From: Dyella jiangningensis
GTDB lineage: Bacteria > Pseudomonadota > Gammaproteobacteria > Xanthomonadales > Rhodanobacteraceae
Assembly: GCA_000632805.1 (NCBI GenBank)
Contig: CP007444.1
Location: forward strand, 4,452,772 to 4,516,771
Length of the DNA: 64,000 nucleotides
Direction of reading: 5' to 3'
The notes under the pieces: model-generated
What the model was told of the DNA's origin: nothing
The model's input: the letters and a program-made list of their open reading frames with translations, nothing else
Database searches by the model: none
Shown: piece by piece, positions 52,126 through 62,246 of the stretch
How positions within the stretch are numbered: the stretch's first letter is position 1
How the letters are laid out: every line of letters begins with the position of its first letter
Translations under genes and position numbers: made by a program

Positions 52126-53595
52126 TCAGGCCTCGCTGGCGGCTGATCGTGTCTTCGGTATCGCGTCGTGCCCTATCTCGAGAGCGTGATCGTTCAGTCG
52201 CTTCTGCAGATGTCGCAGGGCGGGCAGCAAGGTTTCAGGCTCGCGCAGCGCTTTCCGCGCGGCGCCGATGGCTTGCCTTAGTGCGCCGTTGGCAGCGCCA
52301 TGCGTAATCAACACATCCGCGGAGGCGCGGCAGGCGAGCAGGGCATCGACCCAATCCGCCGGCTGTGTATGACGCGTTGGACGGGTGATCCACCGCACGG
52401 TCCTGAAGGGCGGCGCGACCTGGGCGACAAGCTGGCAGGCCGCGTCGAATGGCGCTGGATCGCGTGTCGCCGACGCCGGATCCATGGCCGTCGCGAGCAA
52501 GCCAAGCGCATCCGCGAGGCGCCGCCGCAACACATCGGTGGAACGTATGGGCAGCACGAACCAGGCCGCACTCACGCCGATCACGGCACCGATGGCGATT
52601 TCCTCCAGGCGTTGCCAGAGCATCGCCGCTGGCGTGCCGCCGTCGAAGCCTTGCAACAACGCCAGTGCGACGGTGACGAACAGGGCCCACCAGGCGTATG
52701 CGAAGGGCCGCAGCCAGACGCCCAGGAACAGCGAGGCAAGCATCAGCGCAGCGGTGGTTCTTCCATCGAGGCCGAGCCGCAGGCTGAACAGTAATGCGAG
52801 TACGGTGCCCACCGCCGCGCCCACCACGCGCATGCCGCTCTTGTGGAGCACGTCGAGCCGCCCGCGATTGCCGCTGTTGACGATGAAAGCGGTCAGCACG
52901 ATCCACGCCCAGCGCTCGGCAAAGAACACGAACCCGACCACAAACGCCGCCGCGAGCGCCACGGCCATCTGCATGGCCATGCGCGTGCTTGGCGCCAGGC
53001 GCGGCGCGTCCTCGCGCACGGCTGGCGCGAATGCAGGTGCCTCCGGTGGCGTCTGCATCGGCCCGCAAAGTCGCCTCATCAGCAGATGAGCGACATTCAC
53101 CCAGAGCAATGCCAGCAGGGCGATCACGATGGGCACCAGCGGCGGCGGTAGAACGCCGTCTGCCGCGGCATGCACATGGGGCACGGTCAGCAAGGTAACG
53201 AAGGGCAGGGCGATCAGGCTGCCGGCGCGTCGTGCCATGGGCCCGAATCGTCGAAGCCAGATCGAGGTGGACATGCCCATGACGAACGTGGCTGCGCCCG
53301 CCCACGGCCAGTGTCGCAACAGCCAGCCCACGCCCAGCGTGGCAAAGGCGACCATGGGCAACACGAGCGCCGCTTCGATGCGTCCACGCCGGTCGCGATC
53401 AAGCTGGCTGCGGGACAGTGACAATGTCAGCACGATCGCAAGCACCGACGGGCCCAGCCCCGGTGCGATCGCCATGGTGCAGGCCAAGGTGGCCAATGCA
53501 GCCAGCATGGTGGCTATGGCTTCGATCAGCGCCTGCAGCGGCAGGGAAAGGCGCGGCCGTATGCTTTGCGGCCGGGCGGGATCGATCATGGTCAT
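52126..53595 (-). CDS. FUSC family inner-membrane protein
   Basis: A 489-residue protein. Two sets of membrane helices (about 20-140 and 200-345) flank hydrophilic stretches. The second set carries the FUSC pattern AERWAWIVLTAFIVNSGNRGRLDVLHKSGMRVVGAAVGTVLALL. The C-terminal 130 residues are soluble and Arg-rich. Relatives include FusC/AaeB-type exporters and YccS; the substrate is unknown. AAGGA 5 bases upstream supports the ATG at 53595 over 53589. It is divergent from the AraC gene. Confidence 0.85.
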   Translation of the reverse strand: MTMIDPARPQSIRPRLSLPLQALIEAIATMLAALATLACTMAIAPGLGPSVLAIVLTLSLSRSQLDRDRRGRIEAALVLPMVAFATLGVGWLLRHWPWAGAATFVMGMSTSIWLRRFGPMARRAGSLIALPFVTLLTVPHVHAAADGVLPPPLVPIVIALLALLWVNVAHLLMRRLCGPMQTPPEAPAFAPAVREDAPRLAPSTRMAMQMAVALAAAFVVGFVFFAERWAWIVLTAFIVNSGNRGRLDVLHKSGMRVVGAAVGTVLALLFSLRLGLDGRTTAALMLASLFLGVWLRPFAYAWWALFVTVALALLQGFDGGTPAAMLWQRLEEIAIGAVIGVSAAWFVLPIRSTDVLRRRLADALGLLATAMDPASATRDPAPFDAACQLVAQVAPPFRTVRWITRPTRHTQPADWVDALLACRASADVLITHGAANGALRQAIGAARKALREPETLLPALRHLQKRLNDHALEIGHDAIPKTRSAASEA

Positions 53596-53777
53596 GCGAA
53601 TCCTTGGCACAACGCGTGGCCGCCAGCGTACTGGACGGAACAAAAGAATGGCCAATGCAATGATCAAGTTGGTCGCCATGCGCAGCATGAAAGCCCGCAA
53701 CGGGTTGCCCTGGCGCGATCGCCCGCACAGGCTCGACGCACTTGAGCGCTCCGGCACGAAATGACACGATCCGGCTG

Positions 53778-54227
53778 ATGACGAGCCGACCCGACGACGA
53801 GCAACGCCTGCGTGACCTCGCGCGTCTTCGTCGCGTTCGCGACCGCATGGATCGCGAGTACGCGCTGCCACTGGACGTGGAAGCACTCGCGCAGGGCGTG
53901 GGCATGTCGGCCGGGCATCTCAGCCGGCAGTTCCGCGCTGCGTATGGCGAATCGCCGTATGCCTATCTCATGACACGCCGTATCGAGCGCGCCATGGCGC
54001 TGCTGCGCCGAGGCGAGCTGAGCGTGACCGATGTGTGTTTCGAGGTGGGCTGCTCGTCGCTGGGTACCTTCAGCACGCGCTTCACCGAACTGGTCGGCAT
54101 GTCGCCCAGCGTCTACAAGGCCGAGCAGGCCCAGGCGACCGCGGGCATTCCCTCCTGCGTGGCGAAGCAGGTCACGCGACCGATCAGGAATCGAGAAGCG
54201 CCGGCCGACGAGGCGAAACTAGACTGA
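53778..54227 (+). CDS. AraC family regulator (DNA-binding domain only)
   Basis: A 149-residue protein made almost entirely of the AraC/XylS double helix-turn-helix (LDVEALAQGVGMSAGHLSRQFRAAYGESPYAYLMTRRIERAMALL, and VTDVCFEVGCSSLGTFSTRFTELVGMSPSVYK), with no N-terminal sensor domain. Such short members resemble SoxS/MarA-type regulators. It is the first of three closely spaced genes (35 bases to the VOC gene, then 23 to the UvrA2 gene) and probably regulates them. Confidence 0.9.
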   Translation: MTSRPDDEQRLRDLARLRRVRDRMDREYALPLDVEALAQGVGMSAGHLSRQFRAAYGESPYAYLMTRRIERAMALLRRGELSVTDVCFEVGCSSLGTFSTRFTELVGMSPSVYKAEQAQATAGIPSCVAKQVTRPIRNREAPADEAKLD

Positions 54228-54262
54228 ACCCCACGGCATTCGCCACCAACGAGAGAGACGCC

Positions 54263-54673
54263 ATGGACATCACCATTCATTCCAGCTTCCTGCCGCAGAA
54301 CGATCCGGAGGCCGCGATCGCGTTCTATCGCGACACGCTCGAGTTCGAAGTGCGAAACGACGTCGGCTACGGCGGCAAGCGCTGGATCACGGTCGGGCCG
54401 AAGGGCCAGCCCGGGCTCTCCATCGTGCTGTATCCGCCGGAAGCCAGTCCGGGCATCACCGACGATGAGCGGCGCACCATCGCGGAGATGATGGCCAAGG
54501 GCACCTTTGGCATCATCCTGCTGGCGACGCACGACCTCGCGGGCACCTTCGACCGGTTGCAGAAGCGCGACGTGGACATCGTGCAGGAGCCGACCGACCA
54601 GCCCTATGGCGTGCGCGACTGTGCCGTTCGCGACCCCGCCGGCAACATGATCCGCATCCAGCAGCTGCGCTGA
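54263..54673 (+). CDS. VOC family (glyoxalase/bleomycin-resistance-like) protein
   Basis: A 136-residue vicinal-oxygen-chelate-fold protein: FLPQNDPEAAIAFYRDTLEFEVRNDVGYGGKRWITV in the first half, DLAGTFDRLQKRDVDIVQEPTDQPYGVRDCAVRDPAGNMIRI in the second. It has the typical two-module layout and the C-terminal PxG..RD..GN signature. The reaction is unknown; relatives bind or modify small toxic molecules. It lies in the presumed AraC-VOC-UvrA2 operon. Confidence 0.9.
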   Translation: MDITIHSSFLPQNDPEAAIAFYRDTLEFEVRNDVGYGGKRWITVGPKGQPGLSIVLYPPEASPGITDDERRTIAEMMAKGTFGIILLATHDLAGTFDRLQKRDVDIVQEPTDQPYGVRDCAVRDPAGNMIRIQQLR

Positions 54674-54696
54674 GCGAACCTGCAATCGAGGGACCG

Positions 54697-57117
<2,421 letters not shown>

Positions 57118-57120
<3 letters not shown>

Positions 57121-57138
57121 TCGGGCAACGGCCGATCA
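57118..57138. terminator. Hairpin spanning the stops of the UvrA2 and YjdM genes
   Basis: TGATCGG / CCGATCA form a perfect 7-bp stem with a 7-base loop. The left arm starts with the UvrA2 stop TGA, and the right arm ends with the yjdM stop (TCA on the plus strand). It is a candidate shared bidirectional terminator, without a T run. Confidence 0.5.
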
Positions 57139-57483
57139 GGCCTTCTTGAGGAAGCACACCTTCAGCACGAGGCCCTTGATCTTGTCGGAGCTGCCTTCGA
57201 TGTGTTCCGCGTCGCCATCGACAAGCCGGATGTTGCGGATCACGGTGCCCTGCTTGAGCGGGATGGAGGAACCCTTCACCTTGAGGTCCTTGATCACCAC
57301 GACGGAATCGCCGCTGTTGAGCACATTGCCGTTGACGTCGCGCACGACCAGCTCGGCGTCGTCCGACGTGGCGGCCACCTGCGGCCACTCGTGGCTGCAG
57401 TCCGGGCAGATGAAGTTGTCGCCATCCGGATAGGTGTTTTCCATGCCGCAAACCGGGCAGGCGGGAATGTGGGACATCGGCAT
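57136..57483 (-). CDS. yjdM: YjdM (PhnA) family zinc-ribbon protein
   Basis: A 115-residue protein. CPVCGMENTYPDGDNFICPDCSHEW at the N-terminus is a zinc ribbon (two CxxC pairs) and the rest is the conserved LVVRDVNGNVLNSGDSVVVIKDLKVKGSSIPLKQGT..NIRLVDGD of YjdM. The family was once called PhnA for alkylphosphonate uptake, but its role is unclear. The ATG at 57477 (MSHIPACPVC) matches E. coli YjdM better than the one at 57483; neither has a clear ribosome-binding site. Confidence 0.93.
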   Translation of the reverse strand: MPMSHIPACPVCGMENTYPDGDNFICPDCSHEWPQVAATSDDAELVVRDVNGNVLNSGDSVVVIKDLKVKGSSIPLKQGTVIRNIRLVDGDAEHIEGSSDKIKGLVLKVCFLKKA

Positions 57484-57550
57484 GGGGGTATCCGCGGGTT
57501 CTGAAGAAGGGAAATTATAAGGACCCCGCCCGTGTTCCGAAGTCGCGCTG

Positions 57551-58018
57551 CTATGCGTCGATGTCGCAGCGTGGCACGGACGGCAAGGGCAGCTCCGACA
57601 GCGGCAGCAGGCGTGAATCTTCCAGCGCGGCCAGGCGGTGGCCCATGCCGGCGAGGTAGTCCTGGTGCGTAGCGAACGCCAGGAAGGATTCGACGCTGTG
57701 CTGACGCACCAGCATCACAAGATCCCACCGCTCGCCAGGCGGTCCGATCAGGAACTCGCCGCCGGCGCCGAGAAAGCTCATGTCCCCACCGGATGCATGG
57801 AGGTACGGCAAGGTGTGCTCGATGTATCGCTGGAAGGCCGAGGCGCCGGAGATCGGCGCCGCCGGCGCGAGTTCCAAATGGGCCGAATAATCAGCCGTGT
57901 TGCGAAAGCGCAGCAGATTGAGCATCACCAGCGCGCCCTGATGCTTCCGCGCCACGAACGAGCGACCGGACGCCTGGCTGGGTTCGAGATAACACAATGG
58001 ATCGATGTGGCCGGTCAT
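57551..58018 (-). CDS. DUF1330-like protein
   Basis: A 155-residue protein of the dimeric alpha-beta-barrel (DUF1330/EthD-like) type. ALVMLNLLRFRNTADYSAHLEL, RYIEHTLPYLHASGGDMSFLGAG, and DLVMLVRQHSVESFLAFATHQDYLAGMGHRLAALEDSRLLPL match that pattern. The function of the family is mostly unknown. It is divergent from ntrB across an AT-rich region. Confidence 0.7.
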   Translation of the reverse strand: MTGHIDPLCYLEPSQASGRSFVARKHQGALVMLNLLRFRNTADYSAHLELAPAAPISGASAFQRYIEHTLPYLHASGGDMSFLGAGGEFLIGPPGERWDLVMLVRQHSVESFLAFATHQDYLAGMGHRLAALEDSRLLPLSELPLPSVPRCDIDA

Positions 58019-58129
58019 GGGTCGGTTTGTCCGTGGCAGTCGGCGCTGGGAGCCGCGCCATCACGTAATATACCCGGATAATAATCGGGCAATGCAATAA
58101 AATCCGGGCTAAATCGGAAATTTTCTGCG

Positions 58130-58165
58130 TTGCACCAAGCCGACGCATTGTCCATGATGGTGCAA
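58130..58165 (+). promoter_or_regulatory. Inverted repeat TTGCACC...GGTGCAA before ntrB
   Basis: Two 7-bp arms (58130-58136 and 58159-58165) with a 22-base spacer resemble separated NtrC half-sites, and the second abuts the ntrB start codon. It could allow NtrC autorepression or form an mRNA hairpin at the start codon. The spacing differs from a canonical NtrC dyad. Confidence 0.35.
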
Positions 58166-59178
58166 TGACTGACAGGGCCGACCGTAGCTGGGCGGAGCCG
58201 CTTGCCACCGGGGTGGCGCTGGCGGATGCGCAGCTGCGCCTGTGCTGGATCAACCCGTCACTGGCCGAGCTGCTCGATATCGGGCCGCGAAGTGCGGTGG
58301 GCCAGTCGCTGGCGGTGCTGCTGCACGAGGCCGAATGGATGGCCCTGGCCAAGCGCGCCCTGCGCGAGACCTCGCCATTGCAGCTGCGCGGTATCGATAT
58401 TCCCTCGATCCGCGGCGATGCCGGGCGCATGGACGTGTCGATGCAGGCCTTGCCCAGCGGCGACCTGTTGCTCGAAGTGCATCCACTCGCCGCGCCCGCC
58501 AACGCCGATACCCCGCTGTCGGCGACGTTGCGCGGCTTTGCCCATGAAGTGAAGAACCCGCTTGCCGGCCTGCGCGGTGCGGCGCAGCTGTTGCAGCGAC
58601 GCGTCGACGACGAGCAGCTGCGTTCGCTCGCCGGGCTGGTGATTGCCGAGGCCGATCGCCTCACCACGCTCGCCAACCGCCTGCTGCGCAACGATGGCGT
58701 TGCAGCACGGCCGGAGCCGGTGAACATCCACGAGCAACTGGAGCGGCTGGGCGAACTGCTGCGTGCCGAGCCCTCGGCGCCGGTCATCCGCCACGACTAC
58801 GATCCCAGCCTGCCGGACATCCAGGGGCACGCGGACCGCCTGCTGCAACTGTTGTTGAACCTCGCGCGCAACGCACTGGAAGCGGGCGCCCACACGCTGG
58901 TACTGCGAACCCGCGCCGAGCCGGCGACGCGCCTGGGCGATCGCGTGGCGCGCATGGCCTTGCGCGTGGACGTGATCGACGATGGCCCGGGCGTTCCTGC
59001 ATCGCTGCGCAATACCTTGTTCGAACCCCTGGTCTCCGGCCACAGCGACGGCAGTGGGCTGGGCCTGGCGTTGGCCCGCGAGATCGCCCGCGAGCATGGC
59101 GGCGAACTGCGTTATACGAGCCGTCCAGGGGAGACGGTGTTTTCCCTCTACCTGCCGATGGGGCATGCCCATGACTGA
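58165..59178 (+). CDS. ntrB: Nitrogen regulation sensor kinase NtrB
   Basis: A 337-residue cytoplasmic kinase. Residues about 12-110 form a PAS-like domain (LADAQLRLCWINPSLAELLDIG). The H-box FAHEVKNPLAGLRGAAQLL contains phosphoacceptor His127, and the HATPase has LLLNLARNALEAG, DDGPGVP and SGLGLALAREIAREHGG. NtrB phosphorylates NtrC when nitrogen is low, under control of PII. Its stop overlaps the ntrC start by 8 bases, so they are co-translated. It is not adjacent to glnA, unlike in enterics. Confidence 0.96.
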   Translation: MTDRADRSWAEPLATGVALADAQLRLCWINPSLAELLDIGPRSAVGQSLAVLLHEAEWMALAKRALRETSPLQLRGIDIPSIRGDAGRMDVSMQALPSGDLLLEVHPLAAPANADTPLSATLRGFAHEVKNPLAGLRGAAQLLQRRVDDEQLRSLAGLVIAEADRLTTLANRLLRNDGVAARPEPVNIHEQLERLGELLRAEPSAPVIRHDYDPSLPDIQGHADRLLQLLLNLARNALEAGAHTLVLRTRAEPATRLGDRVARMALRVDVIDDGPGVPASLRNTLFEPLVSGHSDGSGLGLALAREIAREHGGELRYTSRPGETVFSLYLPMGHAHD

Positions 59179-60565
59179 GCCACGTCCCGAAATATGGATC
59201 GCCGACGACGATCGCGGCGTGCGCTTCGTGCTGGCCGAAGCCCTGCGGGATGCCGGCCTGCTGGTACGCGAGTTCGGCAGCGGCGAAGAAGTCCGCGAGG
59301 CCCTGCGCGACGGGCGGCCCGCATTGCTGCTCACCGACGTGCGCATGCCGGGCGAAGGCGGGCTCGCGCTGCTTTCGGCGCTGAAGACGCAAGGCATCGG
59401 GCCGGTGATCGTGATGAGCGCCTACACCGACGTGGCCACCACGGCGGCGGCCTATCGCGCCGGCGCCGTGGACTATCTCGCCAAGCCGTTCGATCTCGAC
59501 CAGGCCGTGGCCGCGGTGCAGCGCGCGTTGGCAGACGCGCCGATGGCGCAGGCTCCCGCACCGGAGCCCACCGCTACGCATGCCCTGCTCGGCGAAAGTG
59601 CGGCGATGCGCGAAGTGTTCCGGTTGATCGGACGCGTGGCGGCCAGCGATCTCAACGTACTGATCACCGGCGAAACCGGCACCGGCAAGGAACTGGTCGC
59701 GCGCGCGCTGCATGATGAAAGCGCACGCCGCGACAAACCCTTCGTCGCGCTCAACACGGCCGCCATCCCCAGTGAACTACTGGAGAGCGAGCTGTTCGGG
59801 CACGAGGCAGGCGCATTCACCGGCGCCACGCGTCGCCATGCTGGCCGCTTCGAGCAGGCCGAAGGCGGCACCCTCTTCCTCGACGAGATCGGCGACATGC
59901 CGCTGGCGCTGCAGACGCGCCTGCTGCGCGTGCTGGCAGGCGGCGAGTTCTATCGCGTCGGCGGGCGCGAGCTGATACGCGGCAACGTGCGCATCATCGC
60001 CGCCACGCACCAGGACCTGGACACGCGCGTGGCAGCGGGGCAGTTTCGCGCGGACCTCAAGCATCGCCTCGACGTGGTGCGCATCGAGCTGCCGCCATTG
60101 CGTGAGCGCCGCACGGACGTACCGCTGCTCGCACAGCACTTTCTTGCCGCGGCGGCGCAGGAGCTGAAACTGCCGCCGAAGCGCTTCTCGCGCGCAGCGC
60201 TCAAGGCCATTGCCCAGCGCGATTTTCCCGGCAATGTGCGCGAACTGGAAAACCTGTGTCGACGGTTGGCAGTGATTGCGCCCGGCGTGGAGATCCTGCC
60301 CGCCGAGCTTGGCGCCACCAGCCCCGCTACGACGGCGAACGGCTGGACCGACGCCCTGCGCGAGTGGGCGGTGCAGGCGCTGGCCGATGGCGAAGTGGAC
60401 ATCCACACCCGCGCCCGCGAAGCACTGGATCACACCCTGCTGCAGGTGGCGCTGGAAGCCCACGAAGGCCATCGCCAGCATGCGGCCGCCGCGCTCGGCG
60501 TGGGCCGCAACACGCTTACCCGCAAGCTGGGTGCATCGCGCACGCGGCGCCCTTCCAAATCCTGA
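59171..60565 (+). CDS. ntrC: Nitrogen regulation response regulator NtrC
   Basis: A 464-residue sigma-54 activator. The receiver has Asp56 (LLLTDVRMPG). The AAA+ domain has Walker A GETGTGKE (167-174), the sigma-54 contact loop GAFTGA (214-219) and DEIGDMP. The Fis-type HTH is at the end (HAAAALGVGRNTLTRKL). It activates nitrogen genes; the perfect NtrC dyad and sigma-54 promoter of glnA at 40.9-41.0 kb are an evident target. It overlaps ntrB by 8 bases. Confidence 0.96.
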   Translation: MTEPRPEIWIADDDRGVRFVLAEALRDAGLLVREFGSGEEVREALRDGRPALLLTDVRMPGEGGLALLSALKTQGIGPVIVMSAYTDVATTAAAYRAGAVDYLAKPFDLDQAVAAVQRALADAPMAQAPAPEPTATHALLGESAAMREVFRLIGRVAASDLNVLITGETGTGKELVARALHDESARRDKPFVALNTAAIPSELLESELFGHEAGAFTGATRRHAGRFEQAEGGTLFLDEIGDMPLALQTRLLRVLAGGEFYRVGGRELIRGNVRIIAATHQDLDTRVAAGQFRADLKHRLDVVRIELPPLRERRTDVPLLAQHFLAAAAQELKLPPKRFSRAALKAIAQRDFPGNVRELENLCRRLAVIAPGVEILPAELGATSPATTANGWTDALREWAVQALADGEVDIHTRAREALDHTLLQVALEAHEGHRQHAAAALGVGRNTLTRKLGASRTRRPSKS

Positions 60566-60576
60566 GCCGAAACGAC

Positions 60577-61032
60577 ATGACCATTACCACCCGCCTCGCC
60601 GCCCGCGACGACGTTTCATCCATCGCCCAATGGAACCTCGCCATGGCCTGGGAAACCGAGCACAAGGCACTCGATCCGGCGGTGTTGCAGCGAGGCGTCA
60701 CCGCGGTGTTCGACGAACCGCGCCGCGGCTTCTACCTGGTGGCCGAACGCGACGGGGAACCGGTTGGCTGCCTGCTCGTCACCTACGAGTGGAGCGATTG
60801 GCGCGCCGGCGATTTCTGGTGGATCCAGAGCGTCTACGTGGTGGAATCCGCGCGCCGCGAAGGCGTGTTCCGGCGGTTGTACGAAGCAGTGCAACAGCGC
60901 GCGATGGAAGCCGGCGCCGTAGGTATCCGGCTGTACGTGGAAACGGAGAACGAGCGGGCGCAGCGTACATACGCGGGCTTGGGCATGGAGCGCTGCCACT
61001 ACTTCATGTACGAGACCGAATTCGCGCGCTGA
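60577..61032 (+). CDS. GNAT family N-acetyltransferase
   Basis: A 151-residue acetyltransferase: WWIQSVYVVESARREGVFRRLYEAVQQRAMEAGAVGIRLYVETENERAQRTYAGLGMERCHYFMYETEF includes the acetyl-CoA loop (RREGVFRRL) and the YxGLGM C-terminal motif. It starts 11 bases after ntrC on the same strand and may be on its transcript. The acceptor is unknown. Confidence 0.9.
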   Translation: MTITTRLAARDDVSSIAQWNLAMAWETEHKALDPAVLQRGVTAVFDEPRRGFYLVAERDGEPVGCLLVTYEWSDWRAGDFWWIQSVYVVESARREGVFRRLYEAVQQRAMEAGAVGIRLYVETENERAQRTYAGLGMERCHYFMYETEFAR

Positions 61033-61049
61033 CCCTCCTTCTTTCTTTT

Positions 61050-61072
61050 GTAGGCGCCCCCCTGTGCGCGAC
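61050..61072 (+). repeat. REP-like element, diverged
   Basis: GTAGGCGCCCCCCTG then TGCGCGAC, one base shorter than the consensus; it lies 17 bases after the GNAT stop. Confidence 0.65.
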
Positions 61073-61472
61073 AACCTTTTGCGGCGGTGTGCATATTCGG
61101 CATTTCGAAATAGACGGCCGAAATAGTGATGGGCGATCGCGGTCTGGCTCGCCTGCCGCGGGCTTCCGTCCTTCTGCCGAAGGCCGGGTCACTTTTCTTT
61201 GCGTGCTCAAAGAAAAGTAACCAAAAGAAAGAGCACCCCGCGTGGCGCTGTCTGGGCTGCGCCCAGCCAGTCCGTGAGGGGTGGCCGGGCTTTTCGACCG
61301 GGCTCCTGCCCGGACGAAAAGTGCCCGACGTCCTGTCGGGCACCCCTGCGGGGCCTGATCGACCACCCCTCACCGCCACACAGGGGTTGGGTGAAGGCTC
61401 GTGCCGCTTCGCGGCACATCGCGTGGAGGAGCTGATGGTCGCCGTCTGCTGATGGCCGCCGTTTGTTCGTTG

Positions 61473-61591
61473 TGGGAGCGCACCCTGTGCGCGACCGCGG
61501 ACTGGCATGGTTGCCTCAATTCGCGATTGTCGCGATGAGGTAGGGTGAGGTACGCCGCAACGCAGCGGTCGCGCACAGGGTGCGCTCCTAC
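61473..61591. repeat. REP inverted pair (REPIN-like)
   Basis: GTGGGAGCGCACC..GCGCGAC at 61473-61496 and its inverted copy (GTAG head) at 61568-61591, with a 71-bp spacer, nested inside the composite element. Confidence 0.83.
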
Positions 61592-61641
61592 AGAGGTAGG
61601 TAGTAGGTAGTGCCTTCGCGAGCGCCCGCCCCTCACCCCGT

Positions 61642-61664
61642 CCCTCTCCCCGGCGGGGAGAGGG
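61642..61664. repeat. CCCTCTCCC palindrome, copy 4
   Basis: A perfect 10-bp stem CCCTCTCCCC / GGGGAGAGGG with a 3-base loop; flanks (CCCCTCACCCCG, AGAAAA) match copies 2 and 3. Confidence 0.8.
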
Positions 61665-62031
61665 AGAAAAGCGGGGCGTCCCACACATTCCCTCGCAAGG
61701 CAACGAAGTTGCTTTAAGTCCTCTTCGCTACGACGCGTTGCGGTGTAGCCGCTCCGTTCGAGGTAGTAACGAGCCTGACCCGGCTGGCCTCAGTCTTCCC
61801 ACGCTTCTATTCCTCGTACTGCTACGAGCCTTGGCCCTCAAGGCCATTTTCTTTGGGTTACTTTTGACGCGAAGCTAATCCCGTGGGACTTTGACTCCGG
61901 GCTAGCGCCCTCCGCCCTTCCTCGCTCCTCAAAGCCGGCGCCATCCATGGCGCCTCCCCGCGTACGGGCCGGCTTCGCCGTTCGCACGCCAAGAGCGCGT
62001 GCGTGGGCCAGCAAAAGAAAAGTGACTCGAG

Positions 62032-62081
62032 CTTCCCACGGGACTAGCTGCGCGTCGTCCTACGGGGACTAGCTGCGCGTC
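62032..62081 (+). repeat. Two tandem GGACTAGC units
   Basis: Two 25-bp direct repeats of the same type as 8585-8658 (CCACGGGACTAGCTGCGCGTC, then CCTACGGGGACTAGC and the same tail, each split below 20 bases here), again within the composite element. Confidence 0.72.
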
Positions 62082-62222
62082 GCCGGCAGGAGATCGAAAC
62101 GCCCGCTGCGTCCCACAGGGACTCCCTTCGGTCGTAAGCGGCAACCTCGCGGTAGCACGGCAACCGAAGGCCGCGACCAGTCTTAGCTGGAGCGATAAAC
62201 ATGCAGCCCACCGCAGAAGTCA

Positions 62223-62246
62223 GCCGCGCACAGGACGCGCTCCTAC
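62223..62246 (-). repeat. REP-like element overlapping the end of the GGDEF/EAL gene
   Basis: On the minus strand it reads GTAGGAGCGCGTCC then TGTGCGCGGC. The TAG of its GTAG head (62243-62245) is the stop codon of the GGDEF/EAL gene. Confidence 0.78.

Larger units (their letters stand above)
61085..62175. repeat. Composite hairpin-rich intergenic element, copy 3 (longest)
   Basis: It starts with the CTGGCTCGCCTGC / CCGTCCTTCTGCCGAAG block shared with copy 1. Further blocks include a CTTTTCTTT / AAAGAAAAG hairpin and a series of palindromes (CCGGGCTCCTGCCCGG, GCCCGACGTCCTGTCGGGC, GTGCCGCTTCGCGGCAC). From about 61730 it continues with the GTTGCGGTGTAGCCGC block shared with copy 2, then the tandem units shared with copy 1. 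It appears to be a mosaic of both shorter copies, interrupted by a REP pair and a CCCTCTCCC palindrome. Confidence 0.72.
61033..62242. other. 1.2-kb noncoding region of nested repeats
   Basis: The largest noncoding stretch in the window. It has REP units at 61050, 61473-61591 and 62223, a CCCTCTCCC palindrome at 61642, two tandem GGACTAGC units at 62032 and the long composite element copy 3. Several open frames of 60-120 codons run through it on both strands, but they coincide with repeat sequence and lack ribosome-binding sites. Confidence 0.8.

Noticed and set aside
53596..53886. Upstream extension of the FUSC protein containing a possible membrane helix (MATNLIIALAILLFRPV)
   Set aside because: The ATG at 53595 has a ribosome-binding site, and the extension runs antisense into the AraC gene; the short hydrophobic stretch may be chance, although a start at 53679 cannot be excluded.
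61004..61703. Open frames of 100-230 codons in the 61-62 kb repeat region
   Set aside because: They consist of repeat-derived sequence (recurring phrases such as SAEGRKP and FGRRTEA shared with the 8.4-kb copy) and lack ribosome-binding sites.
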